Positions 50,784 through 63,112 of a stretch of DNA of 64,000 bases are shown here, one piece after another. The DNA comes from Chrysomallon squamiferum (lineage: Eukaryota > Mollusca > Gastropoda > Neomphalida > Peltospiridae). The notes below the pieces were generated by a model. That model saw only the letters and a program-made list of their open reading frames with translations. It was not told the origin of the DNA and ran no database searches. How positions within the stretch are numbered: position 1 is the stretch's first letter; each line of letters begins with the position of its first letter. The stretch lies in NCBI GenBank assembly GCA_012295275.1, contig CM022677.1, positions 7,663,922 through 7,727,921 of the forward strand. Direction: 5' to 3'. The translations under genes were made by a program, and so were the position numbers.

Positions 50784-51029
50784 CAACAAATATATGTGTC
50801 TGTCAAAATATAAATCAAATACTGACAGTAAAATGTGAAATTAAAATGATGGTAATAATAAACTGCATGTCTCATTGTGAAAAGTATCAAAGACTCAGTC
50901 TATAAGCAAATCTTTCTGGAATTTTCACTAATAGAAATACTAATAATATATTTTAATTATCACTGAAAGTGAGTCTAAGAATTAACAGAAATAAATAAAA
51001 GTACACAAATAACATCAGGAAGAACACAG

Positions 51030-51370
51030 ATGTGACGCAACGATGGCGACGTTAACAGAAATAGAACAACATATTTTGAAATAGCAGGTGCACACTAAGA
51101 ACGCAAGATTAATATTAATAACAAGTGAAAAAGAATAATGAAAAGTGAACCTTAAGAAAAACAGAGATACAATAGCAATGACAGCGACATTAACAGAAAT
51201 AGTAATACTATACTTTAATGTGGACACTAAGTAAGTAAGAATAATAGTTATTAAAATGCTCAAAATAATAAAGACATTAATTCTAATAAGAGTAATATAT
51301 TTGTATATAGGATGTGCACACTAAGAAAGCAATGATGGCGACATTAACTGAAATGTGTATTAAAAGGGTA
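51030..51370 (-). repeat. Same 140-base tandem repeat, opposite strand
   Basis: Three units with cores near 51037-51062, 51178-51205 and 51327-51352. On the plus strand the core reads gcaatgatggcgacattaac or close variants. Confidence 0.7.
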
Positions 51371-51424
51371 AGATAAAATGTATAATGATTGTGAAAATTA
51401 ATCTGAACAATCTGCACATTTTTC

Positions 51425-51729
51425 TTCAAAAATCCAGTTTCATTCACAGAAACTGAAATCTTATAATGTAAAATGAATATTAAAAAACATGCATTTTTCA
51501 CACAGAAACAAAATGATATGTAGATATACAGAAATATATACTGATAAATAAAAAATGAAGGATATTTGAAGGAAGGTTATGTAGACAGGTAAGCATGGAA
51601 ATGGTTAGATGATTGATAGATGTTCACTGTAATAGGATTGTAAAGTGAAATATAATTTATATATACAAGAAAAATAGATAAGATAGGTAGTTATGTAGGT
51701 AGGTCATATAGGGCATTTGATATGGAGAG

Positions 51730-51820
<91 letters not shown>

Positions 51821-52942
51821 TTGTATGTATTATAAATGGACAGACAAACAGAAAGATACATATGGATTTTGAAAGTTGTTATACATGCAGGAGGCGAGTG
51901 AGACAGAAAGACTCAGAGGTAGAGAGAGTTTGATACTGATAAAATCTTAGACAGGCTGACAGATTGTTTGTAGACAGATAAATAGACTGATAGAAAGAAA
52001 CAAAGATAAATAGAAAGCCACAGAGGAGCATACTGATATAGAAATACAGAGACAAACTGATTAAGAGACATGGTAGATGTAAGCAACTGTATAATGGTAA
52101 CGTGGGGTATATTATAAAGTTTTGTGTGTTTTCTCTGTGTTTTTGAGAGTGCATATGTATTGTAGATAGATACATAGGTAGACAGAGAGACAGAAAGATA
52201 GAAAGATATATGTTAATGTAAAAGATTTAGTGTGTAAACATGTATGGCTCTGTAATATTACGTGTCTGTGTGTAAGAGAAAATGTGGATACATAGGATAC
52301 TGCTAATTTTTCCAATTTTGAATACAGTGGCATTAATTTGAAAGCCCTTTCTATATATAGATAGAAAGACAGGAGATCAGATTATAGACAGAAGTGTATG
52401 TATTTCAGAGTATTTTTGAAAAACATTTGTTTATTTTTAGAAAGAATGGGTGTTTTATACAAAGAACACTCCTTTTTGAACCTGCATGTATTCTCTGTCT
52501 TGCTCACAAGAAGAAATACTCTTTCTTACATATGCACTCCAGCTTTCACATTTGCAGACATAGCTTACCTAACAAATATATATATATATATAAACACATT
52601 TTCATTCACACATCACCTCTCTCTAACCCTCCCAAAAATAAATACTCAGTATATTCTTACACATGCCTGTCTCTAAGTAAATCCACCCACAATTCTATAT
52701 CTAATCTATATAAAATAAATAAACAGCACAAACACAATCTTGTTCACATTTATTTATTGACCATCCTTTCTCTGTTTAATAAAGATATATATATATGCAC
52801 CTATCTCACATATCTATCTCTCATCTGTCAATTTTATCTATCTCTATCTCTGTATCTATATACAGATATATAATTATCTCTATTAATCTATGTCATTCAC
52901 TGGAAAATCATACAGGGCATACTTCTCAGTGTCATATAAAGA
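51425..52942 (-). repeat. Arm 2 of the 1.5-kb inverted repeat
   Basis: Reverse complement of 36763-38240, with about 250 to 300 extra bases near 51450-51720 and the (AG)n tract at 51732-51817 in place of (CT)n. Frames on the plus strand (52394-52873) mirror minus-strand frames of arm 1 and are not taken as genes. Confidence 0.9.
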
Positions 52943-54281
52943 GGTCAAACCTGTTCTCTCTCTGTAACACACAAAAACATACAACCACACCTACATATCA
53001 GTCTCTCTCAGTCTAGCTATCTATATCTAGACTTTCTTTTTAACAGATATACTCAAATATAAACATACTCTCACTGACACATTCATTTATATACCAATCC
53101 TCTAAATACATAACAGTATATTCATACACATATATTCATGATTATATGCATATATTTATATAGTTTGTAAATATCCATCTATCAATATCTATACTCTATG
53201 ACACACATATACATACATAATCCAAAATTCAATCACTCATCTCTCTATCAGTCATCTGACTCTCTCAAAAATCCACAAAAAGAACCCCATCTTTCACACA
53301 CATTTATATACCCATTCGTTTTAACACACAAACACATAATTATGCTCATATTTATAAAGACTCATACATATACACATCAGTTTGCCTATCTAGCTATCAC
53401 TGATCTATCTATCTATATAATAGTTTTTACTTAGCTCACTAGGCATCATCTAACAATCCATCTATCTATTTCTCTATCAATCTATCTGACTTGACTCTCT
53501 CAAAATTAGTCACACACATGGACACACACACACATAAACACATACATACACATCAAGACCTACACACTTACCTATCCACCTCTTTCTATCTGTCTTTGTA
53601 TCTTTATTCAAATATGTCTGTCTATCTATCTGTCTACCTACCTACCTAGCTACCTATCTATCTATCAGTCTGTCTATCTATTTATCAATATATGTATTCA
53701 TTTTTCTATTTATCCCACATACATAAGCAAAACTCTAACAACAGACTCAGTCTTTCTTACACTGTGCCTTCTTGCATCTATCTATCTTTCTAGGAATCTA
53801 CCTTTCTTCATGTCTATCAAGCTACCTTTCTTGTGCCCATTTTACATTTTACCCTAAATCCACCCTGTTTTACACCCATATATATGTAGTTACTCATCCT
53901 TTAATATAGACATCACTTCCTAAACACACAAATACATTATCATTCCTATACATGTGTCAGTGTTTGTATGAGTGTACACACACATTCTTTAATGCATTTG
54001 TCTATGTCTGTCAGTCTCTCTACAAATCAGTCTACTGAACTACCTTCCTATCAGTTTATCTCTCTAGCTTATATGTCTATTTTTCAGTAAACATCTGTAT
54101 ATCTAACTACATACTACTTCAAACCTCTGAATCTTTCCATATATCTATCTTATATAATCTATTTGTATTTATCTCTGTATATCTGTCTATATAACTTGTG
54201 TATTTATCTCTGGATATCTATCTTTATGTTATCAGTTTATCTATATAGATATTCCCTGCTCCAACTGATTCATACTTACAC

Positions 54282-54336
<55 letters not shown>

Positions 54337-54940
54337 GTCTTCCACATTACCATCCATACTTCCCTACACCAATCTGTCTGTCTGCTGCATAATGATCTAC
54401 ATATATCTACATATCAACCTACTGAACTACTGATCTACATAACTATTTGTTTATCTAACCACATTATGACAGATCAATAACCATCCATCAATCTAATTCC
54501 CTGTCAAACTACCTACATACATAACTAACTATGCCTGCATTACAACCTGTATGATTTATGTATACATCTGTATATCTATACTCTCAGCCTGGCACACAAA
54601 CACAACACATGACAGAAAGAAGAAAACACAGAATAGATAAATAGATATTGTCATGTTTGTCTATCTGCCTAAATTCATCTACATCTATCAATTCACTTGT
54701 TAACTTCTACTGATCTAACTGTCTATTAGTTTATCAGTATCTCTCTCTTTCTTTCTGTTTATCTTCCTGTTTATCTCTTTACCTGTTAACTTCCCATCAG
54801 ACAGTCAGTCTCATATCTCTGTCAATCATCTCTCCATTCCTTTAAATCACTTATGGTTGCTCTAAACTTGCTAATATTCTTTATGAAAACAATGCTTGTT
54901 GTCTATCTGTAACTATCATTGCTCCACATATTTTCATTTC
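52943..54940. repeat. Degenerate CTAT/CTGT-rich low-complexity region
   Basis: About 2 kb of degenerate tetranucleotide sequence (tatctatcta, ctgtctgtc and similar), plus a long (TA)n tract at 54284-54332. Many short frames cross it and none is credible. Confidence 0.85.
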
Positions 54941-55810
54941 TTTGCACTAATTTGTAACGTAGAACCATAGAGAGCTTTTGCAGTGTCCTTAGTCATTGTA
55001 GTGGAAGTTTTTTGTTCCCTTCCATAACAACCAAGAATCATCCACTGTTAACTACTGGAGAACAATCAGTCAACACTGACGTATAGTGTCAACAACTTCT
55101 CTGTCTGGAAACTGCTTTGGAAAGAAAAACCCATGTTGGTCTATTTCAGTAGATATCTCAGCTGTTTGAATAACCTTTATATTCTTCTCCATATTTTTAT
55201 AACTGAAGATGATTCCAGAATCATGTCTTTCCTGTAGATACAATAATAATAACTTATTATCTAAATCTAAACATTATTTCATTGACTACTTTTTACCTAT
55301 TCCAGGCTAGGAGCATATGATTAATTTGCACAATAATATTTCAGTCATGGAAAATTATTATAAATTATCAATGAATTATACTTTAACAATTTTTAATATT
55401 GACTTTATTTATCTGGATATGATGGTAACATTCAGAAGAAGCAAAAATAACTTTTAAAAAGGTAAATGCTTTGCCTGCAACAAACCTTACAATTAATGAG
55501 TTAAAAACTTGATTAAAAATATAATTTGTATTGGCATGCATTACAGAGAACAAAAAACAGAATTCTAACATTTTAACTAACACTGTGTGAAGTAAATATT
55601 GGCATCAGATTATTAATAGTGGCTCTTTTTTAAAACTTATAGAAATAAAAAGGTCACCCAAATAATATTTTAACATTCCAGTCACCCACACAAAACTTTG
55701 GTATCATTTGGTGACTGGCCATTACAAGCCCTGCATTCATATGTAATGTACATGTGTACTTAAACACATTACTATTATTTATTATTATAAAACATATTGA
55801 TACCACTTAC

Positions 55811-55905
55811 TTCAGAACAGTTCTCTGTTTTATTGACTTGCTCTGACTGGCTAGTAAGAGTATCAGATGAATTTGTCATCTTCAGGGGTTTTTTCTCACA
55901 ATCAC
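55811..55905 (-). CDS. Candidate exon, unknown gene (minus strand)
   Basis: Acceptor tctggttttgcag precedes 55905 and donor gtaagtgg, close to consensus, follows 55811. Two bases plus 31 codons with DCEKKPLKMTNSSDTLTSQS followed by EQVNKTENCSE, a polar, probably disordered segment. It lies between the exon-like pieces at 57572-58767 and those at 49636-50720 on the same strand, so all may be from one gene, but no domain identifies it. Confidence 0.5.
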
Positions 55906-57571
55906 CTGCAAAACCAGAAAGAGATTTATTTTCAGCTTGCACAATTAAATTTGCAAAACAAGATTACATTTTAGCAATTTTGGAATTAAAGCTGGATTAG
56001 CCACAATAAACTCAAAATGGTTTCCAGCTTACAGTTTGCTATATCTGTAGTCACTGAGTACATTTCTCTCTTTTATTTCCTCTTTCATCTTGAACTTCTA
56101 CAATGATCTGGCAGACTGTTTTGACAGGCATTTTTTCTCATAAACAAAAACAAATTCATAAATAAAAATTAAAGAAAGGCATTTAATCCCAAATCTGCAT
56201 TAATTACTTCTGCTAGTTAGATTCTTCAATAAAATGAAAGTCACATCTATATGGATGCTATTAATTTAAATGTTATGATATACATGCAGAGAAGTTTTGA
56301 ATGCCAGTATTTTAAAAAAATAAATATATAAAATAAAGTAAATATTAAAAATAATATTATAAATTAAATATAACTATTTTAGTTACAGTGATGACAAGTA
56401 TGTCTAAAATAAAGATGAATTTGAAACACATAATTAAAGCTAACGAAGAATTTTTCTTTCAGAAACACCTTCAACAAAATTAATGTAAGATCTGCTTTTC
56501 TTTACAAACTGATTTCAAACATACCTGAACTTCATTCCTTAAGCCATGTAGTTCTTGTGATTAGAAATGAAACTGTTTTGATTACTTGTAACAGATATAA
56601 GCTAAAAAGAAATAAAACAATGCTAATAGAAGTATACTAAGTCACCTGCTGCTCAACTTCCAGGCTTTTGTCTTTGCCACGCACAGTGTTTTTCTTTGCC
56701 TGGTTTTAGTTCATTCAAGTTTTTCAATTGTTTTTTTTCTCCTGATATTTGATTGGTGATTAAGATTGGTGACTGGTGTAAGACATTATAAAACATTATA
56801 AAGAATTGTTGTAGTCTGACGTGGTCGGCTTCAATGTCCAGGTCACCAAAATTGAGCTCTTCATCAGCAGAACTTTGAACAACTTTGAGTCAGAGTCACA
56901 TTGGTGGGTGCACTGCCTAGTTTGAGTAAATAAATAAATAAATCAATAAATCAATAAATCAATAAATAAATCAATAAATAAAACAATAAATAAAATACTA
57001 TAAAAAATGTAAAATAAATAAAATACTGCTACTACTAATAATAATATATTTACTGCAACACTACAAGCTCCTTTATTACCATTAATACTGTAACTAAAAT
57101 TTACTGTTATTCCTTATTTAACTAGGGTTACTGTTATTGAAATAATACTCCTATTACTAAAATTACTTTTAATAATAAAAGTGATATTTGTACTCTCTTC
57201 ACTATTACTCCTATGCCTGTATTTCTTTATACTAATATTATTATAATTACCATAACAACAATTATGACTACTGTTACTACTACTATCACTGCTGTTACAC
57301 TACTCTTCTTGTTATATTTATCATAACAATTTCTCTAAAAACAACTAATATCAGTACTGCTACTACTACTACTATCAGCTAAAACACCACCAAGATCAAT
57401 TCTACATCATTACTACAACAAGTAGTATTATTATTACAAGTACTAATGCTGTAACAACTAACTTACTACAACAATGGCAATGAATAATACTACTACTATA
57501 ACAACAGCCTCTATAATTGCTCCTGTTCTGCCATATTTTTTGATGACATTTCTATCCTGTGGCAAGCTCAC
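55906..57571. other. Interval without supported gene
   Basis: 56800-56930 is less AT-rich and reads on the minus strand as SADEELNFGDLDIEADHVRL in an open frame, but lacks clear splice borders and may be part of a dispersed repeat. 56930-57520 is dominated by AAAT and ACT/AAT repeats. Confidence 0.4.
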
Positions 57572-57603
57572 AGAATTAGCTCTTCTTGTGTACAGAGCAG
57601 TTT
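57572..57603 (-). other. Possible short exon (minus strand)
   Basis: A good acceptor (gactgtttttcag) precedes 57603 and gtgagctt follows 57572. The 32 bases encode KLLCTQEELI in one frame. A second frame stays open much further. Too short to trust. Confidence 0.25.
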
Positions 57604-57657
57604 CTGAAAAACAGTCTTTTATTTATTTACCTTTGTAGTTATATATGTATCTGTCAG

Positions 57658-57659
<2 letters not shown>

Positions 57660-57698
<39 letters not shown>
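57660..57698. repeat. (AG)n microsatellite
   Basis: Short uninterrupted dinucleotide tract. Confidence 0.95.
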
Positions 57699-57699
<1 letters not shown>

Positions 57700-57799
57700 C
57701 TAAGGTATGTTACAAAATCATGAGAAATATATAAGAAAACAAATTCACTGTTCAGTTTTTTTCCCCTTTTCCAATGGCAGCAAACTTTATCCTCAGCAC

Positions 57800-57860
57800 C
57801 TTCTACTGAAACAACTTCACTAGCCAACATCAGCACATCAATTAGAGCTGTATGTTCAAT
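57800..57860 (-). CDS. Candidate exon, unknown gene (minus strand)
   Basis: Acceptor gttttttcag precedes 57860 and gtgctgag follows 57800. Twenty codons plus one base with IEHTALIDVLMLASEVVSVE. The frame actually stays open further on, so the donor position is tentative. Family not recognised. Confidence 0.4.
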
Positions 57861-58067
57861 CTGAAAAAACAAACAAATACGATAATAAAAATAATAAAAA
57901 GTATCAATGATAATGGTGGTAATGGTAATAATTTAAACAATTAACAAAACAATTGCAAATAAGTGATTATTATTATGCTGTTTTACAATCAGTAAAGAGT
58001 AGTTGTTACTAAAAAAACTTATTTTACTTGCTACGAAGTAAAAATAAGATTACAAAAAAATTACAAC

Positions 58068-58145
58068 TTGGAATTGTTCAGTCTGCAGTGTCTGTACAGC
58101 TGATTCATCCTTCTCCATAATGTAAATTCCCTTTCTAGACAGCAA
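58068..58145 (-). other. Possible exon (minus strand)
   Basis: Acceptor tagtattgttcag precedes 58145. The frame reads LLSRKGIYIMEKDESAVQTL and on to a weak donor (gttgta) near 58068. Protein-like but with one poor border. Confidence 0.33.
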
Positions 58146-58282
58146 CTGAACAATACTATATTTAACATCAACAGTAAACAATGTTTTTCGCCATTCCAAC
58201 ATGAACATAATACTTTTTTTTTATCAATCTACATTTGTCTGATTAATACATCAGTTATTTTGATTATTTTCATTCATGCAAT

Positions 58283-58285
<3 letters not shown>

Positions 58286-58347
<62 letters not shown>
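58286..58347. repeat. (CT)n microsatellite
   Basis: Uninterrupted dinucleotide tract followed by (CA)n and (TA)n. Confidence 0.95.
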
Positions 58348-58350
<3 letters not shown>

Positions 58351-58399
58351 ACACACACACACACATTTATATATATATATATAAACTAATAAAACATAC

Positions 58400-58503
58400 C
58401 CTGCCACTTTTGAGAGGTTTCTGACAAAATTCGAACACAGGCCTGACAGATCACTTGACACCAGGCTGTTGATTCACATTATCAACAGTCTTTTGTATCC
58501 CAT
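58400..58503 (-). pseudogene. Broken relative of the 31613-31699 exon
   Basis: The text from tgtcaggcctgtgtt through ctctcaaaagtggcag and its donor gtatgtttt closely matches the exon at 31613-31699. Here the 5' part has diverged, with extra bases. Read from the equivalent acceptor it hits TGA after nine codons. The conserved tail (VRPVFEFCQKPLKSGR) survives in another frame. Confidence 0.5.
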
Positions 58504-58767
58504 CTGTAGAAAATGGCCTAGATTTGTGTGATGCTGAAGTAGGGGATAGGGACCTGGGTGCATTGGTCCCACTCTGTTGTCTGAATCAGGAACAGGACTA
58601 GCTCGGTCCTTCGAATCATCAGTGTGGTGAAACATCTCTTGAATGTTGCCTTCCTGAGTCTCTGTCTGATCTTGTTCTGTTGCAGATACAGCCTCTGATG
58701 GTGTCATTTCTGTTGTTTTTCTAATGTTGACGTGCATGGTAGTGTTAATGATACCCAATTACCAATA
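58504..58767 (-). other. Coding-like segment upstream of the broken exon
   Basis: After a pyrimidine-rich acceptor (attctctttctag, before 58767) one frame is open for about 85 codons, with TEQDQTETQEGNIQEMFHHT and a Pro-rich stretch DNRVGPMHPGPYPLL, running directly into the broken exon at 58503. The phrase NIQEMF resembles NIQEIF of MCC, an exon of which is missing from the MCC copy upstream, but the rest does not match, so I do not assign it. Confidence 0.35.
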
Positions 58768-59529
58768 CTAGAAAGAGAATTTACTTTATGGAGATATGCT
58801 GGTAATCAGTCAAAGTATAAGTAAAATATAAAGAAATATAAAATTATAATATATTTTATGTTACAAAAATACTAATGATATCAAAGTAAAATTAAAAAGC
58901 TATAAAACTATTATGTAAATTTGGTTTAAAAAAGTAAAGTGATATTAGTGATTTATGAAATAAAGTGAAATAAGATGTAAAATTAAATTATTTATTTAAC
59001 AAAAATACTAATGATAATAAAGACATTATAGAACAAAAAATAAAGTGAAATAAAGATATGTAATATTAGATAACTCAATCATGTTACAGAAATACTAATG
59101 CAGAAAATAAAATTAGATATGTAATTTATATTAAAAATATATAAATTTTAATAAGAACAATACCAGTAAAAGTGATTTTAATACTAAACCAAAAATCTTG
59201 CAAAAAAATGCAGTAAAAAGGAAAAAATAAAATCAATGACAGATTTATAATAAGCTTAGTATTAAAATGTTTCTAAATATAATTTGAATGTTTGAAAATG
59301 TTTGTATGTGTTTTGCTTGCATAAGTATATTTGTAATGCAAACATTTGTACACCAATAAAAAGGAAATCAATGACATTATGACAGTTTAGGTTATAATAA
59401 TAAGTTTAGTATTAAAATGTCTCTAAATATAATTTGAACTTATGTTTGAAATTTGTGTATGTGTTTGCACGAGCAAGTGTGTACGTATGTATATATGTAG
59501 ATATGTATGATGTGCATACATACACCTAC
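58768..59529. other. AT-rich interval where MCC 3' exons would be expected
   Basis: Downstream of the last recognisable MCC exon on the minus strand. I find no sequence for the conserved C-terminal coiled coil or the PDZ-binding end of MCC here. Confidence 0.5.
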
Positions 59530-59755
59530 CTGTATGTTAGCTCGTTTCAGGTCATTGACAAACTCTGCTGACTGCTGATGTCTGATTTCTGAGTTTTTAG
59601 AGATTTTCTCTAGAGCAGCCACTAACTCTTGTACTCTGAATTTGAGTCGTTTTTTCTCTTCTGAGCGACTCACACAGGTCCTGAGCTATCTCCATCACAT
59701 CATTCAATCTCAACTCACAGATAGCTGGCACTGTCAGCTCATCATCTTCATCATC
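59530..59755 (-). pseudogene. MCC: MCC pseudogene, exon with poly-A frameshift
   Basis: Acceptor tttatcatcag precedes 59755 and donor gtaggt follows 59530. The first half reads ELRLNDVMEIAQDLCESLRR in one frame. The second half, one base out, reads LKFRVQELVAALEKISKNSE and then IRHQQSAEFVNDLKRAN. The latter is almost identical to human MCC as I recall it (RVQELVSALERLTKSSEIRH...). The shift falls on a run of six A (six T at 59650-59655 on the plus strand); five would restore the MCC-like REKRLKF. MCC is a coiled-coil adaptor linked to Wnt and NF-kB signalling and cell polarity. Confidence 0.85.
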
Positions 59756-60406
59756 CTGATGATAAATGATTATTCATTGACATTTTTTAGTAATTATGAA
59801 AGCTATCTGATTATCATCCTTGTCATTATGATATACAATTAAAATTTGATTATAATAATTAAATAAAAATTGTATAAACCATTAACAATTATCTTCTTCA
59901 ACATGATGATAAATGATTATTTATTCATTGACTTTTTTAGTAATTATGAAAGCTATCAGATTATCATCCTTCTCATTATGATATACAATTAAAATTTAAT
60001 TATAATAATTAAATTAGAATTGTATAAACAATTATCTTCTTCATCATGATTAAAAATGATTGAAACTCAGTTACCTAATAAAATTAAAATTATTAAATGA
60101 TGAATCAAGATTTAAAACATTTAAAATTTTAATAATTACAAAGGTTTTGAATTCATTATTATTTTAAAAGAACAAGTTCAGTAGTTATGGCATACAAAAT
60201 CAATGTTATGACAACCTATCATTATTTTATTATTACATTTCTGTTACACTCAGTATTCTTAGAAAACATACTGTTTAAAATTATAATAAATAACTGTGAA
60301 TACAGCATCAGTAGTTATGACACACAGAATCAATGACATTATATAGTAAGTTAGTCTTTAGTTTTCTGTGTTTATATGAACAAGTCAATACATTTAGAAT
60401 ACTCAC

Positions 60407-60557
60407 TTAATAAAATAAATATCAAAGATCTCACACTTGAGATGCTCTATCTGTACTCTGTAGGCTTGATCCTGTGACTCCTTACCACTCAGTCTCAACT
60501 CCAGACTCTCTTCTTCTCCATCAAGTAGTTCTGAGCCTTCAGCTCTGCCTTCTCCTC
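60407..60557 (-). pseudogene. MCC: MCC pseudogene, frameshifted exon
   Basis: Acceptor attgtttttcag precedes 60557. In phase 0 it reads EEKAELKAQNYLMEK, matching EEMAELKAQLYLLEK of MCC, then runs into a stop after KRVWS. In another frame the match resumes as LELRLSGKESQDQAYRVQIE and HLKCE. One missing base near 60507-60518 accounts for this. The 3' end does not show the expected donor after HLKCE; the nearest good one (gtgagtatt) is at 60406, after a non-MCC tail. Confidence 0.85.
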
Positions 60558-60902
60558 CTGAAAAACAATTCATGTGTAAATGACAAAGTCCAACCATTCT
60601 CTTCCTGTGAAACAATATCATGACAGAGTCCAAAGTGTGTATATTCAGTCTGCCTAGAATTCAGAAAATGATTTAATATAAATGGAATAAGACACAAAGA
60701 TCAAACTGCCATTAATAAAAAAAATAAAAAAAAAAGAAAAAACGTAAAAGTAAATGCAAGTTAATATAGTAAAAAACTGAAACACAATTTTCATTACTAA
60801 ATTAACAAAATTAAGAATGCCTGTTTCATTAGCCTGTTTGATTTTTTTTCCTTGCCAAAGAAGGTCAGATGCTTGGTTGGGGCTACCCTTCGTAAGACTG
60901 CC

Positions 60903-61137
60903 CTTCATAGCCATCAGCTCCTGCATTAACACAGCATTTTCCAAATCCAGTCTTTGAGCTTCTGGAGTTTTCTTGGGTTCATCAAGCATAGAATCAAAGT
61001 GTAAACTCTCCAGCTCCATGACAGTAATTCTGACCGCTGCCCGGTCATTCTTCAGTGACTGAATGTACTCACGCAGTCTCTGTTTATTGAGTTTGGTGAA
61101 GTCAGTGTCCACTGAGCTGGCCGTAGAACTGGACGTG
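60903..61137 (-). pseudogene. MCC: MCC pseudogene, exon with damaged donor
   Basis: Acceptor tttcatttgtccag precedes 61137. One base plus 78 open codons, including DTDFTKLNKQRLREYIQSLK, NDRAAVRITVMELESLHFDS and RLDLENAVLMQELMAMK, a very close match to MCC. The exon should end after the final AAG, but the next bases are ggcagtc. A gtcagtc donor with T changed to G would explain this, so splicing is probably lost. If unspliced, the frame continues into a non-MCC tail. Confidence 0.9.
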
Positions 61138-61379
61138 CTGGACAAATGAAATTAAAAGTTGGTTTGGTAAAGATTATCACTAGTCATGGAAAAGTCAGTT
61201 AATCAACTTGTATTTATAATTCTATAATTAGGTGAAATCCTTTTAGAAAGATAGTTAATGCAAAGTCCAGTTATTTACAGCGTAGACTTTAATAAACTAC
61301 AAAATCTAAAACAACTAAAACTAAAAATAATGGAAAACAAAGTCCATTTAATACAAAAATACTTCAAGTAAAGCATCAC

Positions 61380-61563
61380 CTTGCAGTTCTACTGTTAGAA
61401 GAGAGATCTTTCCAGGGGTGAAAAATACAGGGTGTGGTGTGAACTCCACAGCTTCTGTCCAGTTTGTGAAGTAGATGTTGAGCCACGCCTTCAGCAGACT
61501 TCCTCGAGTGATGAGCTCTCTGTAGTATAGACGTCACCTCCACCTGATCCTCACACTCCTTTA
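61380..61563 (-). pseudogene. MCC: MCC pseudogene, intact-looking exon
   Basis: Acceptor gttaatttcag precedes 61563 and donor gtgatg follows 61380. It continues the frame from the exon at 62067 and into the exon at 61137. It contains LQRAHHSRKSAEGVAQHLLH and KLDRSCG, then PWKDLSSNSRTA, matching MCC (LKRAHDCRKTAENAAKALLM and PWESLSSNSHT). No break seen within this exon. Confidence 0.9.
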
Positions 61564-62066
61564 CTGAAATTAACATTGAAATTAAATATACATTTAGTAA
61601 AATTAGCATACAGACTTATTGGAGGTAGCATAATACACTAACATGCACAGATGTCAAAAATTAACTATTTTCACTATCTGTGCATTAAGCCGATTTCAGT
61701 GTCTATGTATTAACAGCTAATACACTGAAAGATAACATTACACATACAGAAAAGTAATTGAGATTAAATCCTTCTTACTGAAATGAAATATATGCTTACT
61801 GAATATTCTTTAGATGCTGAATTTTTAAATGATAAATAAATGTACCTGCATGCGCACACACACGCACACACAGACAGACACACACAAACATATATACTCA
61901 TTCTGAAATTAATAATCACTAATACTGAAATGGTAAAGATATATATACACACACACACATATACAAAACTTAACTTTATGTAAGTGTAAAAAAAGAATGA
62001 ATTTCAGTGATGTAGCAATTACTGAAATAATATATTTTAAAATAAGAATTTTAGTTGTAAACTCAC

Positions 62067-62320
62067 CCAGACTTCCAAGTCCTGCAGCTCTACAGTTAGC
62101 TAACAAAACTCCCATCTCACTCTCCAGCAGAACACACAACTCTTCATACACCTCTATCATCTGATCAGAGTAGTTAATAGCCAACTGCAGCGCTGTGCTG
62201 TTAGACTCATACTTCCCCATCAACACCGTCAACCTCTCCAAGTAGGACTTGCTCTCATTCATTGAGGTGGCGATTTTTCTCTGAAGTCTTTCAAACTCAA
62301 TTTCAAACTCTTTCACTTTA
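62067..62320 (-). pseudogene. MCC: MCC pseudogene, 5'-truncated exon
   Basis: Donor gtgagttt follows 62067. The frame reads KEFEIEFERLQRKIATSMNE, then LERLTVLMGKYESNSTALQL and on to LLANCRAAGLGSL, matching MCC from REFEVETERL to FRAAGVGSS. Relative to the human protein, as recalled, about ten residues of coiled coil are absent after ERLQRKIA. Upstream, the MCC match stops abruptly at TKVKEF; a stop (TAA) and AT-rich DNA follow with no convincing acceptor, so the 5' part of the exon appears lost. Confidence 0.88.
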
Positions 62321-63000
62321 GTTTAAAATGAGTTAAATTCATATCAGATGTCATGAAAAATATATCAATGATTATTCTGTGTAATTGTTTATGAATCTGT
62401 TTATTTTAGTTAATTTGAAACAGAACTGCCCAAGGGCCAAAAAATAAGGTTAAAAATCAGCTATTATAAAAATAATGAGTAATTCTGTGTTATTGTTAAA
62501 AATGTATTTATTTTGGCGATTTGATTTTGAATGATTGTAGTTGGGAAACATTTGTAAGTTTAAAAATCAGTTAAATACATATTTAAAATTTGAAAAATAA
62601 TGTCAGTCATTCATTTTTCTGTCAGTTTTATTTTTTCTGAGGTAATATGAGTTGGAATTACCACCATAAAAAACCCATTACTAAATTAAAATATCATACT
62701 GGAAATTGTGAAAAATATGTCTATTTTTTCCTTCATATTTTTGCCAGTCAAATAACATTTGTGAATTAAAACATCAGTTAAGTTTCTACTGTAAATTATG
62801 AAAATACACTGTCAGTATATTCCAATTTAACATTTAAAAGTGTTAAGCATTAGTTATAAATGTGTTAAAATATTATGCTAGTGTGTTTTATGTGGTTATG
62901 TAACATTAGCAAGTTGAAACATTTTGTAATTTTCCAATGAAGTTACATTCCAGCACAGGAAACATCACTGTGCATATAAATGATGTTAAATGAGATTTAC

Positions 63001-63112
63001 CCCAAGGGAGGTAATTTCAGCAACAAGAATCTGTCTGTCTCCAGCACACAGTTTTAGTTTCTTCAGTTCTGCTATTTTAGCTACAGGAAACTGATCACTG
63101 CCTGCAGTGGTC
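63001..63112 (-). pseudogene. MCC: MCC pseudogene, exon
   Basis: Acceptor ttaattcacag precedes 63112 and donor gtaaat follows 63001. One base plus 37 open codons with SDQFPVAKIAELKKLKLCAG and RQILVAEITSLG, matching SNDIPIAKIAERVKL and RPVLGSEISSIG of MCC. The phase fits the exon at 63519-63581. The MCC exon that should come next (around the NIQEIF segment) is not found between 62330 and 63000. Confidence 0.85.

Noticed and set aside
52394-54480. Several 70 to 160 codon frames in the 52 to 54 kb region
   Set aside because: The first part is an inverted-repeat arm whose mirror frames appear in the other arm; the rest is degenerate CTAT/CTGT sequence.
58504-58767. Missing MCC exon, because of the phrase NIQEMF
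   Set aside because: It lies downstream of all other MCC exons and only six residues resemble the expected segment.
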